DNA from: DASQFQ01 sp039934455
GTDB taxonomy: Bacteria; Actinomycetota; Thermoleophilia; Solirubrobacterales; Solirubrobacteraceae
DNA: 20,277 nucleotides
Assembly: GCA_039934455.1 (NCBI GenBank)
Contig: JBDTMF010000069.1
Span: 1-20,277 of the forward strand
Direction: 5' to 3'
Each line of letters begins with the position of its first letter. Within the stretch, counting starts at the first letter, position 1. A model generated the notes under the pieces. That model was not told where the DNA came from, searched no databases, and saw only the letters and a list, made by a program, of their open reading frames with translations. Shown in pieces: positions 14,175 through 20,277 of this stretch. The position numbers were made by a program, and so were the translations under genes.

Positions 14175-14621
14175 TCAGGCCCGGCGCGCGGCGAAGAAGT
14201 CAGTCAACAACAGGGCGCATTCGGCCGCCAGCACGCCGCCCTCGACCACCGGCCGGTGGTTGAGGCGCGGCTCGGCCAGCACGTCGAGCACGCTGCCCGC
14301 CGCCCCCGCCTTCGGGTCGGCCGTGCCGTAGACGACGCGCGGCACGCGGGCGAGCACGATCGCGCCCGCGCACATCGCGCACGGTTCGAGCGTCACGTAG
14401 AGCACAGTCTCGAGCAGCCGCCAGCTGCCGCGGCGCCGCGCGGCAGCCCGCAGCGCGAGCGTCTCGGCATGCGCCGTCGGGTCCTGCCGGCACTCGCGCT
14501 CGTTGTGGCCGGCTCCCACCACCTCGCCCTGATGGACGACCACCGCACCGACGGGAACGTCGCCGTGCTCGAGCGCCTTTTGGGCCTCTTCGATCGCGAC
14601 GCGCATCCAATTCTGGTCCAT
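14175..14621 (-). CDS. tadA: tRNA-specific adenosine deaminase TadA
   Basis: 148 residues, usual for the family. The cytidine-deaminase-type zinc site is complete: TAHAETLALR gives H51 and the catalytic E53, and LEPCAMCAGAIVLAR gives C81 and C84. Upstream is NWMRVAIEEAQKALEHGDVP and VGAVVV, and downstream RVVYGTADPKAGAAGS; both are typical TadA. The enzyme converts A34 of tRNA-Arg(ACG) to inosine, allowing decoding of CGU/CGC/CGA. The start is ATG 14621; an in-frame ATG at 14606 is possible. Neither has a Shine-Dalgarno. tRNA-Ser(CGA) follows, so they may share a transcript. The gene is divergent from the subtilase, with 63 bases between starts. Confidence 0.95.
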   Translation of the reverse strand: MDQNWMRVAIEEAQKALEHGDVPVGAVVVHQGEVVGAGHNERECRQDPTAHAETLALRAAARRRGSWRLLETVLYVTLEPCAMCAGAIVLARVPRVVYGTADPKAGAAGSVLDVLAEPRLNHRPVVEGGVLAAECALLLTDFFAARRA

Positions 14622-14684
14622 TACGCCATTGTTGTCGGAACGAAGAGGGGTTGTGGTGCAACTTCTTCGCGTCGAGAATGTTGT

Positions 14685-16079
14685 GTGGGTGCCCTGCCCT
14701 TGAAAATTCCCTCTCCCGCCCGCTCGATCGCCCCCCTGCTCGCCGGCCTCGTGGCCGGCGTGCTCGTGCTTGCGCCCGGGGCGCACGCCGCCGTCCCGCC
14801 CAATGTGCACACCGGGAGCGTCTACGTCCCCAACGAGGTGATCGTCCGCTACGCGCCGTCGGCCGACCGCAACGTACGCGCGTCCGCCCAGCGCGCCACG
14901 GGCACCGGCGAGCCGCACGCATTCGCCCCGCGCACGCGCGTGCTCAAGATCCGCGACGGCGGGAGCGTCGCGCAGACGATCGCCGAGCTCGAGCGCCGGC
15001 CCGGCGTGCTGAGCGCGTCGCCCAACCTGATCGCCCACATGAGCGGGTTCATCCCCAACGACCCCGGCCAGCCCGGCAGCCCGTTCGGCGCCTGGCAGGG
15101 CGTGCAGTGGAACTTCAGCAAGGACTTCGGGGTCAACGCGCCCGACGCCTGGGACCGGCTCAACGCGGTCGGGCGCCCCGGCGGCCTCGGCGTCAAGGTC
15201 GCGGTGCTCGACACCGGCGTCGCCTACGCGACGCGCCACGGCTACAAGCGCTCGCCCGACCTGCTCAACCGCTTCCTCAAGGGCTACGACTTCGTCGACA
15301 ACGACGCCTACCCCGACGACCTCAACGGCCACGGCACCCACGTCGCGAGCACGATCGCGGAGACGACCGGCAACGGCTTCGGCGTCACCGGCCTCGCCTA
15401 CGGGGTGCGCCTCATGCCCGTGCGCGTGCTCGACCGCGCGGGTACGGGCGACAGCGTCGCGATCAGCGCGGGCATCCGCTACGCCGCCCGCAAGGGCGCG
15501 AAGGTCATCAACCTCTCGTTCGAGTTCGACTCGAGCGTCACGCGCGGGCAGATCCCCGACATCCTCGACGCGCTGCGCTACGCCCGCCGCAAGGGCGCGC
15601 TCGTGATCGGCGCCTCGGGCAACTTCTCGGCGCGCGCGGTCGCCTACCCGGCGCGCGCGAGCAGCGTGATGTCGGTCGGCGCGACGACCGAGCACGTGTG
15701 CCAGGCCGACTACTCGAACTCCGGCTCGGAGCTCGACATCGCCGGCCCCGGCGGCGGCCTCGACGCCGACGTCCCCGGCGACCCCAACTGCCGCCCCGGC
15801 CAGGAGCCGATCGGGCGCGACATCTACCAGGTGACCTACACCAACCGCTCGATCCGCGCCTTCGGGCTGCCGAGCGGCTACGTCGGCACCTCGATGGCCG
15901 CCCCGCACGTCTCGGCCACCGCGGCGCTCGTGATCGCCTCCGGCGTCATCGGCGCGCACCCCACGCCCGCCCAGGTGGAGGCGCGGCTGAAGGCCACGGC
16001 CCGCGACCTCGGCACGCCGGGGCGCGACTCGCGCTACGGCTACGGCCTGGTCGACGCCGCGCGCGCCGTCACGCCGTAG
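14685..16079 (+). CDS. Secreted subtilisin-like serine protease (S8)
   Basis: 464 residues from GTG 14685. A signal peptide (PARSIAPLLAGLVAGVLVLA, cut near AHA|AV at residue 35) is followed by an inhibitor-like prodomain (~45-120; EVIVRYAPSADRN ... LERRPGVLSASPN). The peptidase domain has the full triad: D176 in VAVLDTGV, H216 in GHGTHVAS and S403 in GTSMAAPHVSATAAL. The oxyanion Asn lies in ASGNFSARA. It should be an active extracellular endopeptidase released after propeptide cleavage. The start is not firm. GTG 14685 has GAGAAT five bases upstream, and TTG 14700 would give a shorter n-region starting MKIPSPAR. The longer open frame back to 14256 crosses tadA and is not real. Its TAG stop directly abuts that of the convergent stress protein gene. 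Confidence 0.9.
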   Translation: MGALPLKIPSPARSIAPLLAGLVAGVLVLAPGAHAAVPPNVHTGSVYVPNEVIVRYAPSADRNVRASAQRATGTGEPHAFAPRTRVLKIRDGGSVAQTIAELERRPGVLSASPNLIAHMSGFIPNDPGQPGSPFGAWQGVQWNFSKDFGVNAPDAWDRLNAVGRPGGLGVKVAVLDTGVAYATRHGYKRSPDLLNRFLKGYDFVDNDAYPDDLNGHGTHVASTIAETTGNGFGVTGLAYGVRLMPVRVLDRAGTGDSVAISAGIRYAARKGAKVINLSFEFDSSVTRGQIPDILDALRYARRKGALVIGASGNFSARAVAYPARASSVMSVGATTEHVCQADYSNSGSELDIAGPGGGLDADVPGDPNCRPGQEPIGRDIYQVTYTNRSIRAFGLPSGYVGTSMAAPHVSATAALVIASGVIGAHPTPAQVEARLKATARDLGTPGRDSRYGYGLVDAARAVTP

Positions 16080-16523
16080 CTACGTCGTCCGGATGATCAG
16101 CACGCTGCAGGGAGCGTGATGGGAGACCTTGTTCGGCACCGAGCCGAGCAGGAAGCGCTTCGCGCCCGTCATTCCCTTGTTGCCGACCACGATCAGGTCG
16201 GCGTGCTGCTCCTCGGCGACGTCGAGGATCGCGTCGGCCGCGTCGCCCTCGCGCGCGAACGTCTCGACCTTCACGCCGGCGCCGTCGACCTCCTCGGCCG
16301 CCTCCTCGAGCGTGGCCTCCACGTCCTCGCGCGGGTTGACCATCCACTCCATGTCCTTCGGCACCTCGCGCTTCTCGTCGCGCATGCGCGCGTTGGAGAC
16401 GGGCTCATAGGCGGAGACGAGGCTGACCGACGCGCCGACCTGCTTCGCCAGCTCGGTGGCCTGCTGCACGGCCTTCCGTGCCGTTTCGGATCCATCCGTG
16501 CCAACCACGATCGCGCTGAACAT
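16080..16523 (-). CDS. Universal stress protein (UspA family, ATP-binding type)
   Basis: 147 residues, a single Usp domain. It opens with FSAIVVGTDGSETARKAV, where Asp10 is the conserved nucleotide-contact position. GNKGMTGAKRFLLGS (114-128) fits the G-2x-G-9x-G-S ATP-binding signature exactly. Such cytosolic dimers bind ATP and support survival in stress or stationary phase; the partner is not known. The start is ATG 16523, with a strong GGAGGAGG site just upstream and TATGAT (16569-16564) 40 bases before the ATG. The frame is open 15 codons further but that would skip the ribosome-binding site. Convergent with the subtilase and divergent from the PHP phosphatase gene. Confidence 0.94.
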   Translation of the reverse strand: MFSAIVVGTDGSETARKAVQQATELAKQVGASVSLVSAYEPVSNARMRDEKREVPKDMEWMVNPREDVEATLEEAAEEVDGAGVKVETFAREGDAADAILDVAEEQHADLIVVGNKGMTGAKRFLLGSVPNKVSHHAPCSVLIIRTT

Positions 16524-16563
16524 CGTGCCTCCTCCGTGTGCCGTGCCGCCGTCCCGGTGCGCG

Positions 16564-16569
16564 ATCATA
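16564..16569 (-). promoter_or_regulatory. -10 box TATGAT for the universal stress protein gene
   Basis: TATGAT, one base from TATAAT, lies 40 bases before ATG 16523 on the minus strand and gives a leader of about 33 bases carrying GGAGGAGG. Read on the plus strand the overlapping GATCAT (16563-16568) ends eight bases before GTG 16577, so one short AT-rich patch may drive both genes. Confidence 0.6.
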
Positions 16570-16576
16570 ACCAGGC

Positions 16577-17365
16577 GTGATCGACCTGCACTCCCACATC
16601 CTGCCCGGCCTCGACGACGGGCCGGCGACGATGGAGGGCTCGCTCGAACTCGCGCGGGCGGCCGTCGGGACGGGCACGCGCACGATCCTCGCGACGCCCC
16701 ACATCAACGCCGACGCGAGCATCGACCCCCCGCGGATCGCGGCGGCGCTCGTGGAGCTCCGCGCCGCGCTCGCCCAGGCGGAGATCCCGCTCGAGGTGCT
16801 GCCGGGCGGGGAGATCGCGATCTGGCGCCTGGTCGACCTCGACGACGACACGCTGCGCGCGCTGGCACTCGGCGGCGGTCCCTATCTGCTCGTGGAGAGC
16901 CCGCTCGCGCCCGTGATCGGCGACTTCGAGCCGATGGTGCTCGACCTCCACGGGCGCGGCCACCGCGTCCTGCTCGCCCACCCCGAGCGCTGCCCGGCCT
17001 TCCAGCGCGATCCCAGCCGGCTCAAGGCGCTCGTGGGCGCCGGGGCGCTCGTGCAGCTCACGGCGGGCGCGATGACCGGCGGCTTCGGGTCCACGGTGCG
17101 CCGCTTCACGATCGCGATCCTCGGGGAGGGGCTCGCGCACGTCGTCGCCTCCGACGCTCACGACGCCGTCCGCCGCCCGCCCGGCCTGCAGGCCGGCTTC
17201 CCCGCGCTCGAGGACGAGCTGCCGGGGCTGTCCGAGCACGCGGACTGGCTCACCCGGCTCGTCCCGCGCGCGGTGCTCGACGGCGCGCCCCTGCCAGCGC
17301 GGCCTGCGTTGCCGGTCCCGAGGCCGCCCGGCCTGCTGCGCCGGCTGGGACTCAGATCAACTTGA
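16577..17365 (+). CDS. PHP-domain phosphatase (CpsB/YwqE-type tyrosine phosphatase)
   Basis: 262 residues from GTG 16577. Metal-site motifs of the PHP superfamily are present in order: IDLHSHILPGLDDGP (H5, H7), ILATPHIN, LAHPERCPAF and HVVASDAHD. The H-S-H-I-L-P-G-x-D-D-G opening is characteristic of the CpsB/YwqE manganese-dependent protein-tyrosine phosphatases that act on capsule/exopolysaccharide kinases. No polysaccharide genes or BY-kinase are in the window, so that role is inference. The last ~25 residues are Pro/Arg/Leu-rich and end in RRLGLRST. No Shine-Dalgarno is seen; GATCAT eight bases upstream suggests a leaderless mRNA. The 3' end overlaps the convergent 28-residue gene by 14 bases. 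Confidence 0.87.
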   Translation: MIDLHSHILPGLDDGPATMEGSLELARAAVGTGTRTILATPHINADASIDPPRIAAALVELRAALAQAEIPLEVLPGGEIAIWRLVDLDDDTLRALALGGGPYLLVESPLAPVIGDFEPMVLDLHGRGHRVLLAHPERCPAFQRDPSRLKALVGAGALVQLTAGAMTGGFGSTVRRFTIAILGEGLAHVVASDAHDAVRRPPGLQAGFPALEDELPGLSEHADWLTRLVPRAVLDGAPLPARPALPVPRPPGLLRRLGLRST

Positions 17366-17438
17366 CGATCGCGATCACCGAGCTCGCGACCACCAGCAGG
17401 AGGATCAGCACCTGCATCCGGTAGAGGAAGGGTGTCAC
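17352..17438 (-). CDS. 28-residue single-span membrane peptide
   Basis: A very short frame, GTG to TGA, whose first residues are MTPFLYRMQVLILLLVVASS (the GTG read as Met) and whose tail is VIAIVKLI. One hydrophobic helix spans residues ~8-26, with an Arg before it and a Lys near the end; an inner-membrane peptide is likely. Support is positional: TAGCCT (17451-17446) ends seven bases before the GTG, exactly the leaderless spacing of larger genes here, and its TAG is the stop codon of the upstream stress-protein-like gene. The end overlaps the PHP gene on the other strand by 14 bases. I do not recognise a family. It could be chance, since GC-rich DNA often codes for hydrophobic runs, but frame, promoter and spacing agree. 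Confidence 0.5.
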   Translation of the reverse strand: MTPFLYRMQVLILLLVVASSVIAIVKLI

Positions 17439-17445
17439 GCCCCTC

Positions 17446-17451
17446 AGGCTA
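17446..17451 (-). promoter_or_regulatory. -10 box TAGCCT for the 28-residue gene, overlapping the upstream stop codon
   Basis: TAGCCT on the minus strand ends seven bases before GTG 17438. Its TAG (17451-17449) is the stop codon of the stress-protein-like gene, the same stop/-10 overlap as at 11139-11144. Confidence 0.45.
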
Positions 17452-17898
17452 CGAGGTCACCGGCTCCTGCCGCCCCGCGGGGGTGACGGTGGTGACCGGG
17501 AGCCCGAGCCCGGTGAGCTTGCTCGGGAGGTCGAGCTTGAGCCAGCGCGAGACCCGCGAGGGCAGCGTCGAGAGGATGATCTCGTCGAAGCCGTGGAGGT
17601 TGATCGCGTCCTGGATCGCGTCGAGCGGCGCGGGGGCGCCCACCATGCCCGTCACCGGCGCGCCCGCGGCCTCCTCGAGCAGCGGCAGCGCCAGCTCGAG
17701 CGTGGCCTTGGCGTCCGTCTCCTCGTGGCTCTCAGGATCGGCGATGCGCTCGAGGCCGCTGGAGGAGTTCGGGACGAGCAGCGTGAAGCTGCACGGACTC
17801 CGTTGCGCGCGCTCCCGCACACAGGAGATGAGGGCGGGGGTGGCCGCGGTGCGGTTGGCGACCACGAGCACCCGGACGGGCTGGGCGGAGGACTCCAT
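17449..17898 (-). CDS. Universal-stress-like protein lacking the ATP-binding signature
   Basis: 149 residues. It begins QPVRVLVVANRTAATPALIS and continues with SPCSFTLLVPN, ATLELALPLLEEAAGAPVTG, NLHGFDEIILSTLPSRVSRW and LKLDLPSKLTGLGLPVTTVT. The alternating strands and helices fit the HUP/Usp alpha-beta fold, and the block around DEIILST occupies the position of the Usp glycine loop. The G-2x-G-9x-G signature is absent, so it probably does not bind ATP like the protein at 16080-16523. Close look-alikes occur in many actinobacteria without known function. ATG 17898 is preceded by AAGGAG at six bases, and TAGACT (17944-17939) lies 40 bases upstream. The CAP lipoprotein gene is 73 bases upstream; the 28-residue peptide gene follows. 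Confidence 0.85.
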   Translation of the reverse strand: MESSAQPVRVLVVANRTAATPALISCVRERAQRSPCSFTLLVPNSSSGLERIADPESHEETDAKATLELALPLLEEAAGAPVTGMVGAPAPLDAIQDAINLHGFDEIILSTLPSRVSRWLKLDLPSKLTGLGLPVTTVTPAGRQEPVTS

Positions 17899-17938
17899 GC
17901 GGAACTCCTTGGCGAGCGAGACGGCCGGTTGGCGCCCG

Positions 17939-17944
17939 AGTCTA
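17939..17944 (-). promoter_or_regulatory. -10 box TAGACT for the stress-like gene
   Basis: TAGACT on the minus strand lies 40 bases before ATG 17898, the same distance as TATGAT before the ATP-binding stress protein gene, and is followed by AAGGAG six bases before the ATG. Confidence 0.5.
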
Positions 17945-17971
17945 CGCCGCGCGCCGGGCGGTGGGGGCCGC

Positions 17972-18925
17972 TCAGTTGAGGCTGTGGCGCACGGACGCGA
18001 CGCTGCCGACGATGCGGCCGCGCCGAGAGCGCGGGGCGAGCGCGGCACGCGCCCGGCGGGCACGGGCGCGGCGGGCCTTGGCGTGCGAGCGGGTCCTGCG
18101 GGTGTGGGCGCGGCCCTGGCGGGCCCTGGCGGCGACGCGGCGCGTGACGGCGCTGCGGGTGGACGCGGTGCGCTGGGGACGGTCGACGAACCCGAACTCG
18201 GTGACGAACGTCGCGCCGCCGTTCTCGGGAGCGGCCGGATTGCCGGCGAGGACGCCGAAGCCGATCTCGCGGTAGGCGGGCTGCAGGATGTTGGCTCGGT
18301 GGCCGGCCGAGGCCATCCAGGCGGCCATGATCGCCGTCGGGGTGGCGAGGTCGCCGGTGCCCCAGGCGAGGTTCTCGCCGATGCGCCAGGCGCCGCCCGC
18401 CGACAGGTACCCGGCGGCGCGGATGCGCTCGGCGGGCTGCGAGCCGTCGCGGCCCTCGTGAGCGAAGTAGCGGTGCTCGACCATGTCGTTGCCGTGGCCG
18501 AGCGCGGCGCGCTGCAGGCGGTCGTTGAGGCTCAGGGGGGTGAGGCCACGGTCGGCGCGCTCGCCGTTGAGCAGGCAGAGTGTCGCCTCGGCGACCGTGG
18601 CGACGTTGGTGGCGCTGGGCATCAGCGTGGCGTTGGGGCAGGCGTCGCCGGCGCCGATCCCCTCGCGGAGGTTGGGCCGGCGGCGCTGGGCGGCCGGGTC
18701 GATCGGCCCACCGGGCGAGAGCTCGCGCAGGCCGCCGCCGCTCGTGTCGGTCACGGCGTCGCCGAGGTGGCCGCCGGTCACGCCGATGCTGAGGCTGCCG
18801 GCGGGGCCGGGAGCTGCCGGGCCGGAGGCGGGCGCGCTCGGCGCGCTCGCCGAGCCGCACCCGGCGAGCCCGAGGCTCGCGGCGGCCAGCAGGGCGGGGA
18901 TCAGCGCGGTGCGCGTGCGCAGCAT
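17972..18925 (-). CDS. CAP-domain (SCP/PR1) lipoprotein with arginine-rich tail
   Basis: 317 residues. The N-terminus is a lipoprotein signal with lipobox LAGC, cysteine at residue 23, so the protein is expected to be anchored outside the membrane. A low-complexity Ala/Pro/Gly linker (~25-90) precedes the CAP domain (~105-250), which has the family residues in HGNDMVEHRYFAHEG, IGENLAWGTGD and SAGHRANILQPAYREIGFGV. Bacterial CAP proteins of this type are secreted and often concern the envelope or spores; the activity is unproven. The last ~65 residues are extremely basic (RRVAARARQGRAHTRRTRSH, then KARRARARRAR), perhaps binding wall polymers or nucleic acid. No clear TANNNT precedes ATG 18925 at the usual distance. 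The upstream HD-GYP gene ends 52 bases before it. Confidence 0.88.
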   Translation of the reverse strand: MLRTRTALIPALLAAASLGLAGCGSASAPSAPASGPAAPGPAGSLSIGVTGGHLGDAVTDTSGGGLRELSPGGPIDPAAQRRRPNLREGIGAGDACPNATLMPSATNVATVAEATLCLLNGERADRGLTPLSLNDRLQRAALGHGNDMVEHRYFAHEGRDGSQPAERIRAAGYLSAGGAWRIGENLAWGTGDLATPTAIMAAWMASAGHRANILQPAYREIGFGVLAGNPAAPENGGATFVTEFGFVDRPQRTASTRSAVTRRVAARARQGRAHTRRTRSHAKARRARARRARAALAPRSRRGRIVGSVASVRHSLN

Positions 18926-18942
18926 GCGCTCTTTATCGCGCG

Positions 18943-18978
18943 GACGCTCTCAGAACTTGAGGGCGGTGGACGAGCGTC
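18943..18978. repeat. Nested inverted repeats between HD-GYP and CAP genes
   Basis: GACGCTC (18943-18949) pairs with GAGCGTC (18972-18978), the latter touching the HD-GYP stop codon. Inside lies CTCA-N5-TGAG (18949-18961). Together they could form a branched hairpin in the 52-base gap, a possible terminator or leader structure for the CAP gene. No T-tract is present. Confidence 0.3.
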
Positions 18979-19970
18979 TACCCGCCGTAGATGCCCGGCG
19001 CGGCCAGCCAGACGCGGGGGCCGAGGTCGGTGAAGGCCTCGATGACCTCCGGATCGAACTGCGAGCCGGCGCCGCCGGTGATCTCCTCGGCGGCGTCCTC
19101 GACGCTGAAGGCGTCCTTGTACGGGCGCTCGTGGACGAGCACGTCGAACACGTCGGCGACGTGCACGAGCCGCCCGACCAGCGGGATGTCCCGGCCCGCC
19201 AGCGCGTCGGGATAGCCCCCGCCGTCCCAGCGCTCGTGGTGGGAGCGGGCGATGCTCTCGGCGACCTCGAGCAGCTCCGAATCGGCCTCGGCGAGCACGC
19301 GCGCGCCCGCCTCGGCGTGCGTCTTGACGACCTCGAATTCCGCCGCGGACAGCCGCCCCGGCTTGAGCAGGATCGAGTCCGGGATGGCGATCTTGCCGAC
19401 GTCGTGCAGCGGCGCCGCGTGGCGGATATGGGTGACCGCGAGCTCTGAGAGCCCGAGCCGCTGGCCGAGGCGCGCCGCGAGCGCCGCGACGCGCTCGGTG
19501 TGCTCGCGCGTGTTGTCGTCCCGGTACTCGGCGGCGAGCGCGAGCCGCTGCAGCATCTCCACCCGCAGCGTGTCGAGGTCGCGGCGCCGCCCGACCGTCA
19601 GCGCGGCGAGGGCGGACTCGAGCTCGCGCGCCCGGCGCTCGAGGGCGGAGCGGTCGAGCAGCTCGCGCAGGCGCCGCACGGCGCCCCGGTCGCCGTCCTC
19701 GAGCGGCGCGTCGAGGTCGGCGGCGTCGACGAGTTGCGGCCCGGAGCGCAGGCCGAGCGGATCCAGGAGCTCGCGCAGCTCGGCCTCGGCCGCACCGAGG
19801 GCGACGATGACGTCGGGCGAGCCGGTCAGCGCGGCCTGTGCGGCGGCCTCGGCGTCCGCGGCGAGCGTGACCTGGGCGGCGCCCGCAGCGAGGCGTGTCC
19901 CCAGCTCGCGCGCGGCATCTCCGTCACCGCCGGCGATGAGCACGCGTGTGCCGGCCAGCGCGTCGTCCAT
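18978..19970 (-). CDS. HD-GYP phosphodiesterase with degenerate receiver domain
   Basis: 330 residues. Residues 1-~110 follow a receiver-like pattern (TRVLIAGGDGDAARELGTRL, then SPDVIVALGA), but the acidic pocket is reduced. The place expected for the phospho-acceptor Asp after the third strand is filled by Ala/Leu/Gly. Thus it is probably a pseudo-receiver. A coiled-coil-like linker (~108-140) leads to the HD-GYP domain, with HDVGK at 189-193 and HHERWDGGGYP at 244-254, both intact. It is predicted to hydrolyse cyclic-di-GMP in the cytosol. ATG 19970 has CATGAT eight bases upstream. The divergent kinase ATG is only 11 bases away, which suggests the two are linked in regulation or function. 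This is the second HD-GYP protein in the window; it has no membrane part. Confidence 0.88.
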   Translation of the reverse strand: MDDALAGTRVLIAGGDGDAARELGTRLAAGAAQVTLAADAEAAAQAALTGSPDVIVALGAAEAELRELLDPLGLRSGPQLVDAADLDAPLEDGDRGAVRRLRELLDRSALERRARELESALAALTVGRRRDLDTLRVEMLQRLALAAEYRDDNTREHTERVAALAARLGQRLGLSELAVTHIRHAAPLHDVGKIAIPDSILLKPGRLSAAEFEVVKTHAEAGARVLAEADSELLEVAESIARSHHERWDGGGYPDALAGRDIPLVGRLVHVADVFDVLVHERPYKDAFSVEDAAEEITGGAGSQFDPEVIEAFTDLGPRVWLAAPGIYGG

Positions 19971-19984
19971 AATCGGGCATCATG
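19968..19984. promoter_or_regulatory. Interlocked divergent promoter of HD-GYP and kinase genes
   Basis: On the plus strand CATAAT (19968-19973) ends eight bases before kinase ATG 19982 and includes the HD-GYP start codon in reverse. On the minus strand CATGAT (19984-19979) ends eight bases before HD-GYP ATG 19970 and includes the kinase start codon in reverse. Both are near matches to a -10 box (first T replaced by C). No Shine-Dalgarno serves either gene. Confidence 0.4.
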
Positions 19985-20277
19985 GCGGAACCCGCAGACC
20001 CGCGCCTCGGCACCGAGATCGCCGGCTACCGCATCGAGGAGCGCATCGGCCGCGGCGGGATGGGCGTGGTCTACCGCGCCCAGCACATGAACCTCCAGCG
20101 GCGGGCCGCGATCAAGATCATCGCCCCGGAGTTCGCCGACACCAAGGGCTTCCGCTCCCGCTTCATCCGCGAGGCGCGCATCGCCGCCGCGCTCCAGCAC
20201 CCCAACATCGTCACGGTCTACGACGCCGGCCAGTCGGGCGAGACGCTCTACATCGCGATGCAGTTCATCCGCGGCTC
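19982..20277 (+). CDS. Serine/threonine protein kinase, N-terminal part (cut by window edge)
   Basis: About 98 residues are present. After a short leader the kinase N-lobe starts at IAGYRIEERIGRGGMGVVYR (glycine-rich loop GRGGMGVVY). The ATP-binding Lys lies in RRAAIKIIAPEF, the helix-C Glu in RFIREARIAAALQHPNIV, and the hinge region is approached at LYIAMQFIRGS. This is the bacterial Hanks-type (PknB-like) kinase family, which phosphorylates Ser/Thr of cytosolic or division/envelope proteins. The catalytic loop, any membrane segment and PASTA or other sensor domain lie beyond the window, so the subtype is unknown. ATG 19982 is favoured by CATAAT eight bases upstream. Divergent from the HD-GYP gene with an 11-base gap. 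Confidence 0.93.
   Translation, partial: MAEPADPRLGTEIAGYRIEERIGRGGMGVVYRAQHMNLQRRAAIKIIAPEFADTKGFRSRFIREARIAAALQHPNIVTVYDAGQSGETLYIAMQFIRG

Noticed and set aside
14256..14684. N-terminal extension of the subtilase frame
   Set aside because: It would be antisense to tadA and place protein before a normal signal peptide.

Overview
The window reads as ordinary chromosome of a very GC-rich actinobacterium, most likely Thermoleophilia/Solirubrobacterales (Solirubrobacter or Conexibacter relatives). This placement is inference. It rests on strongly GC-biased third codon positions, a PucR regulator beside an acyl-CoA dehydrogenase, a Cys-flanked secreted beta domain with a basic tail, GTG starts, TANNNT -10 boxes and an actinobacterial/Bacillus-type LexA box. 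I see no insertion sequence, prophage, CRISPR array, toxin-antitoxin pair or attachment site. No stretch longer than about 210 bases lacks a gene; the longest gap is 8723-8931.

Layout: (1) 1-1561, minus: a PucR regulator, then an acyl-CoA dehydrogenase running off the left edge. (2) 1602-3746, plus: a secreted GH15 glucoamylase/glucodextranase. (3) 3878-6622, minus: an M20 peptidase followed by a membrane HD-GYP protein. (4) 6680-8722: a secreted beta protein (+), an amidohydrolase (-) and a small conserved-type protein (+). (5) 8932-11756, minus: histidine phosphatase, M29 aminopeptidase, EamA transporter and tRNA-Ser(GGA). (6) 11892-14022, plus: dinB behind a perfect LexA box, then a two-domain VOC protein. 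(7) 14059-14621, minus: tadA followed by tRNA-Ser(CGA). (8) 14685-17365: subtilase (+), universal stress protein (-) and PHP phosphatase (+). (9) 17352-19970, minus: an HD-GYP protein with a degenerate receiver, a CAP-domain lipoprotein, a stress-protein-like gene and a 28-residue membrane peptide. (10) 19982 to the end, plus: a Ser/Thr kinase, truncated by the window.

The most informative structure is regulatory. Seven genes carry a strict TANNNT ending 6-10 bases before the start codon, as expected for leaderless mRNAs. Three others (two stress-type proteins and the VOC protein) carry TANNNT 37-40 bases upstream plus a clear Shine-Dalgarno. This two-class code resolves several starts and reveals the 28-residue gene. 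In two places the TAG stop of one gene is the first half of the next gene's -10 box. Both tRNA-Ser genes have the same TACCCT box 12-13 bases upstream, one of them inside the end of the transporter gene.

Functionally the window mixes housekeeping (tadA, tRNAs, dinB), catabolism (GH15, amidohydrolase, peptidases, acyl-CoA dehydrogenase) and signalling (two HD-GYP proteins, a kinase, stress proteins). I found no convincing new multi-gene system. The candidate novelties are the compact promoter architecture, the small membrane peptide, the LexA-flanked phosphatase without a normal start codon, and an intergenic CAGRACTTG motif.
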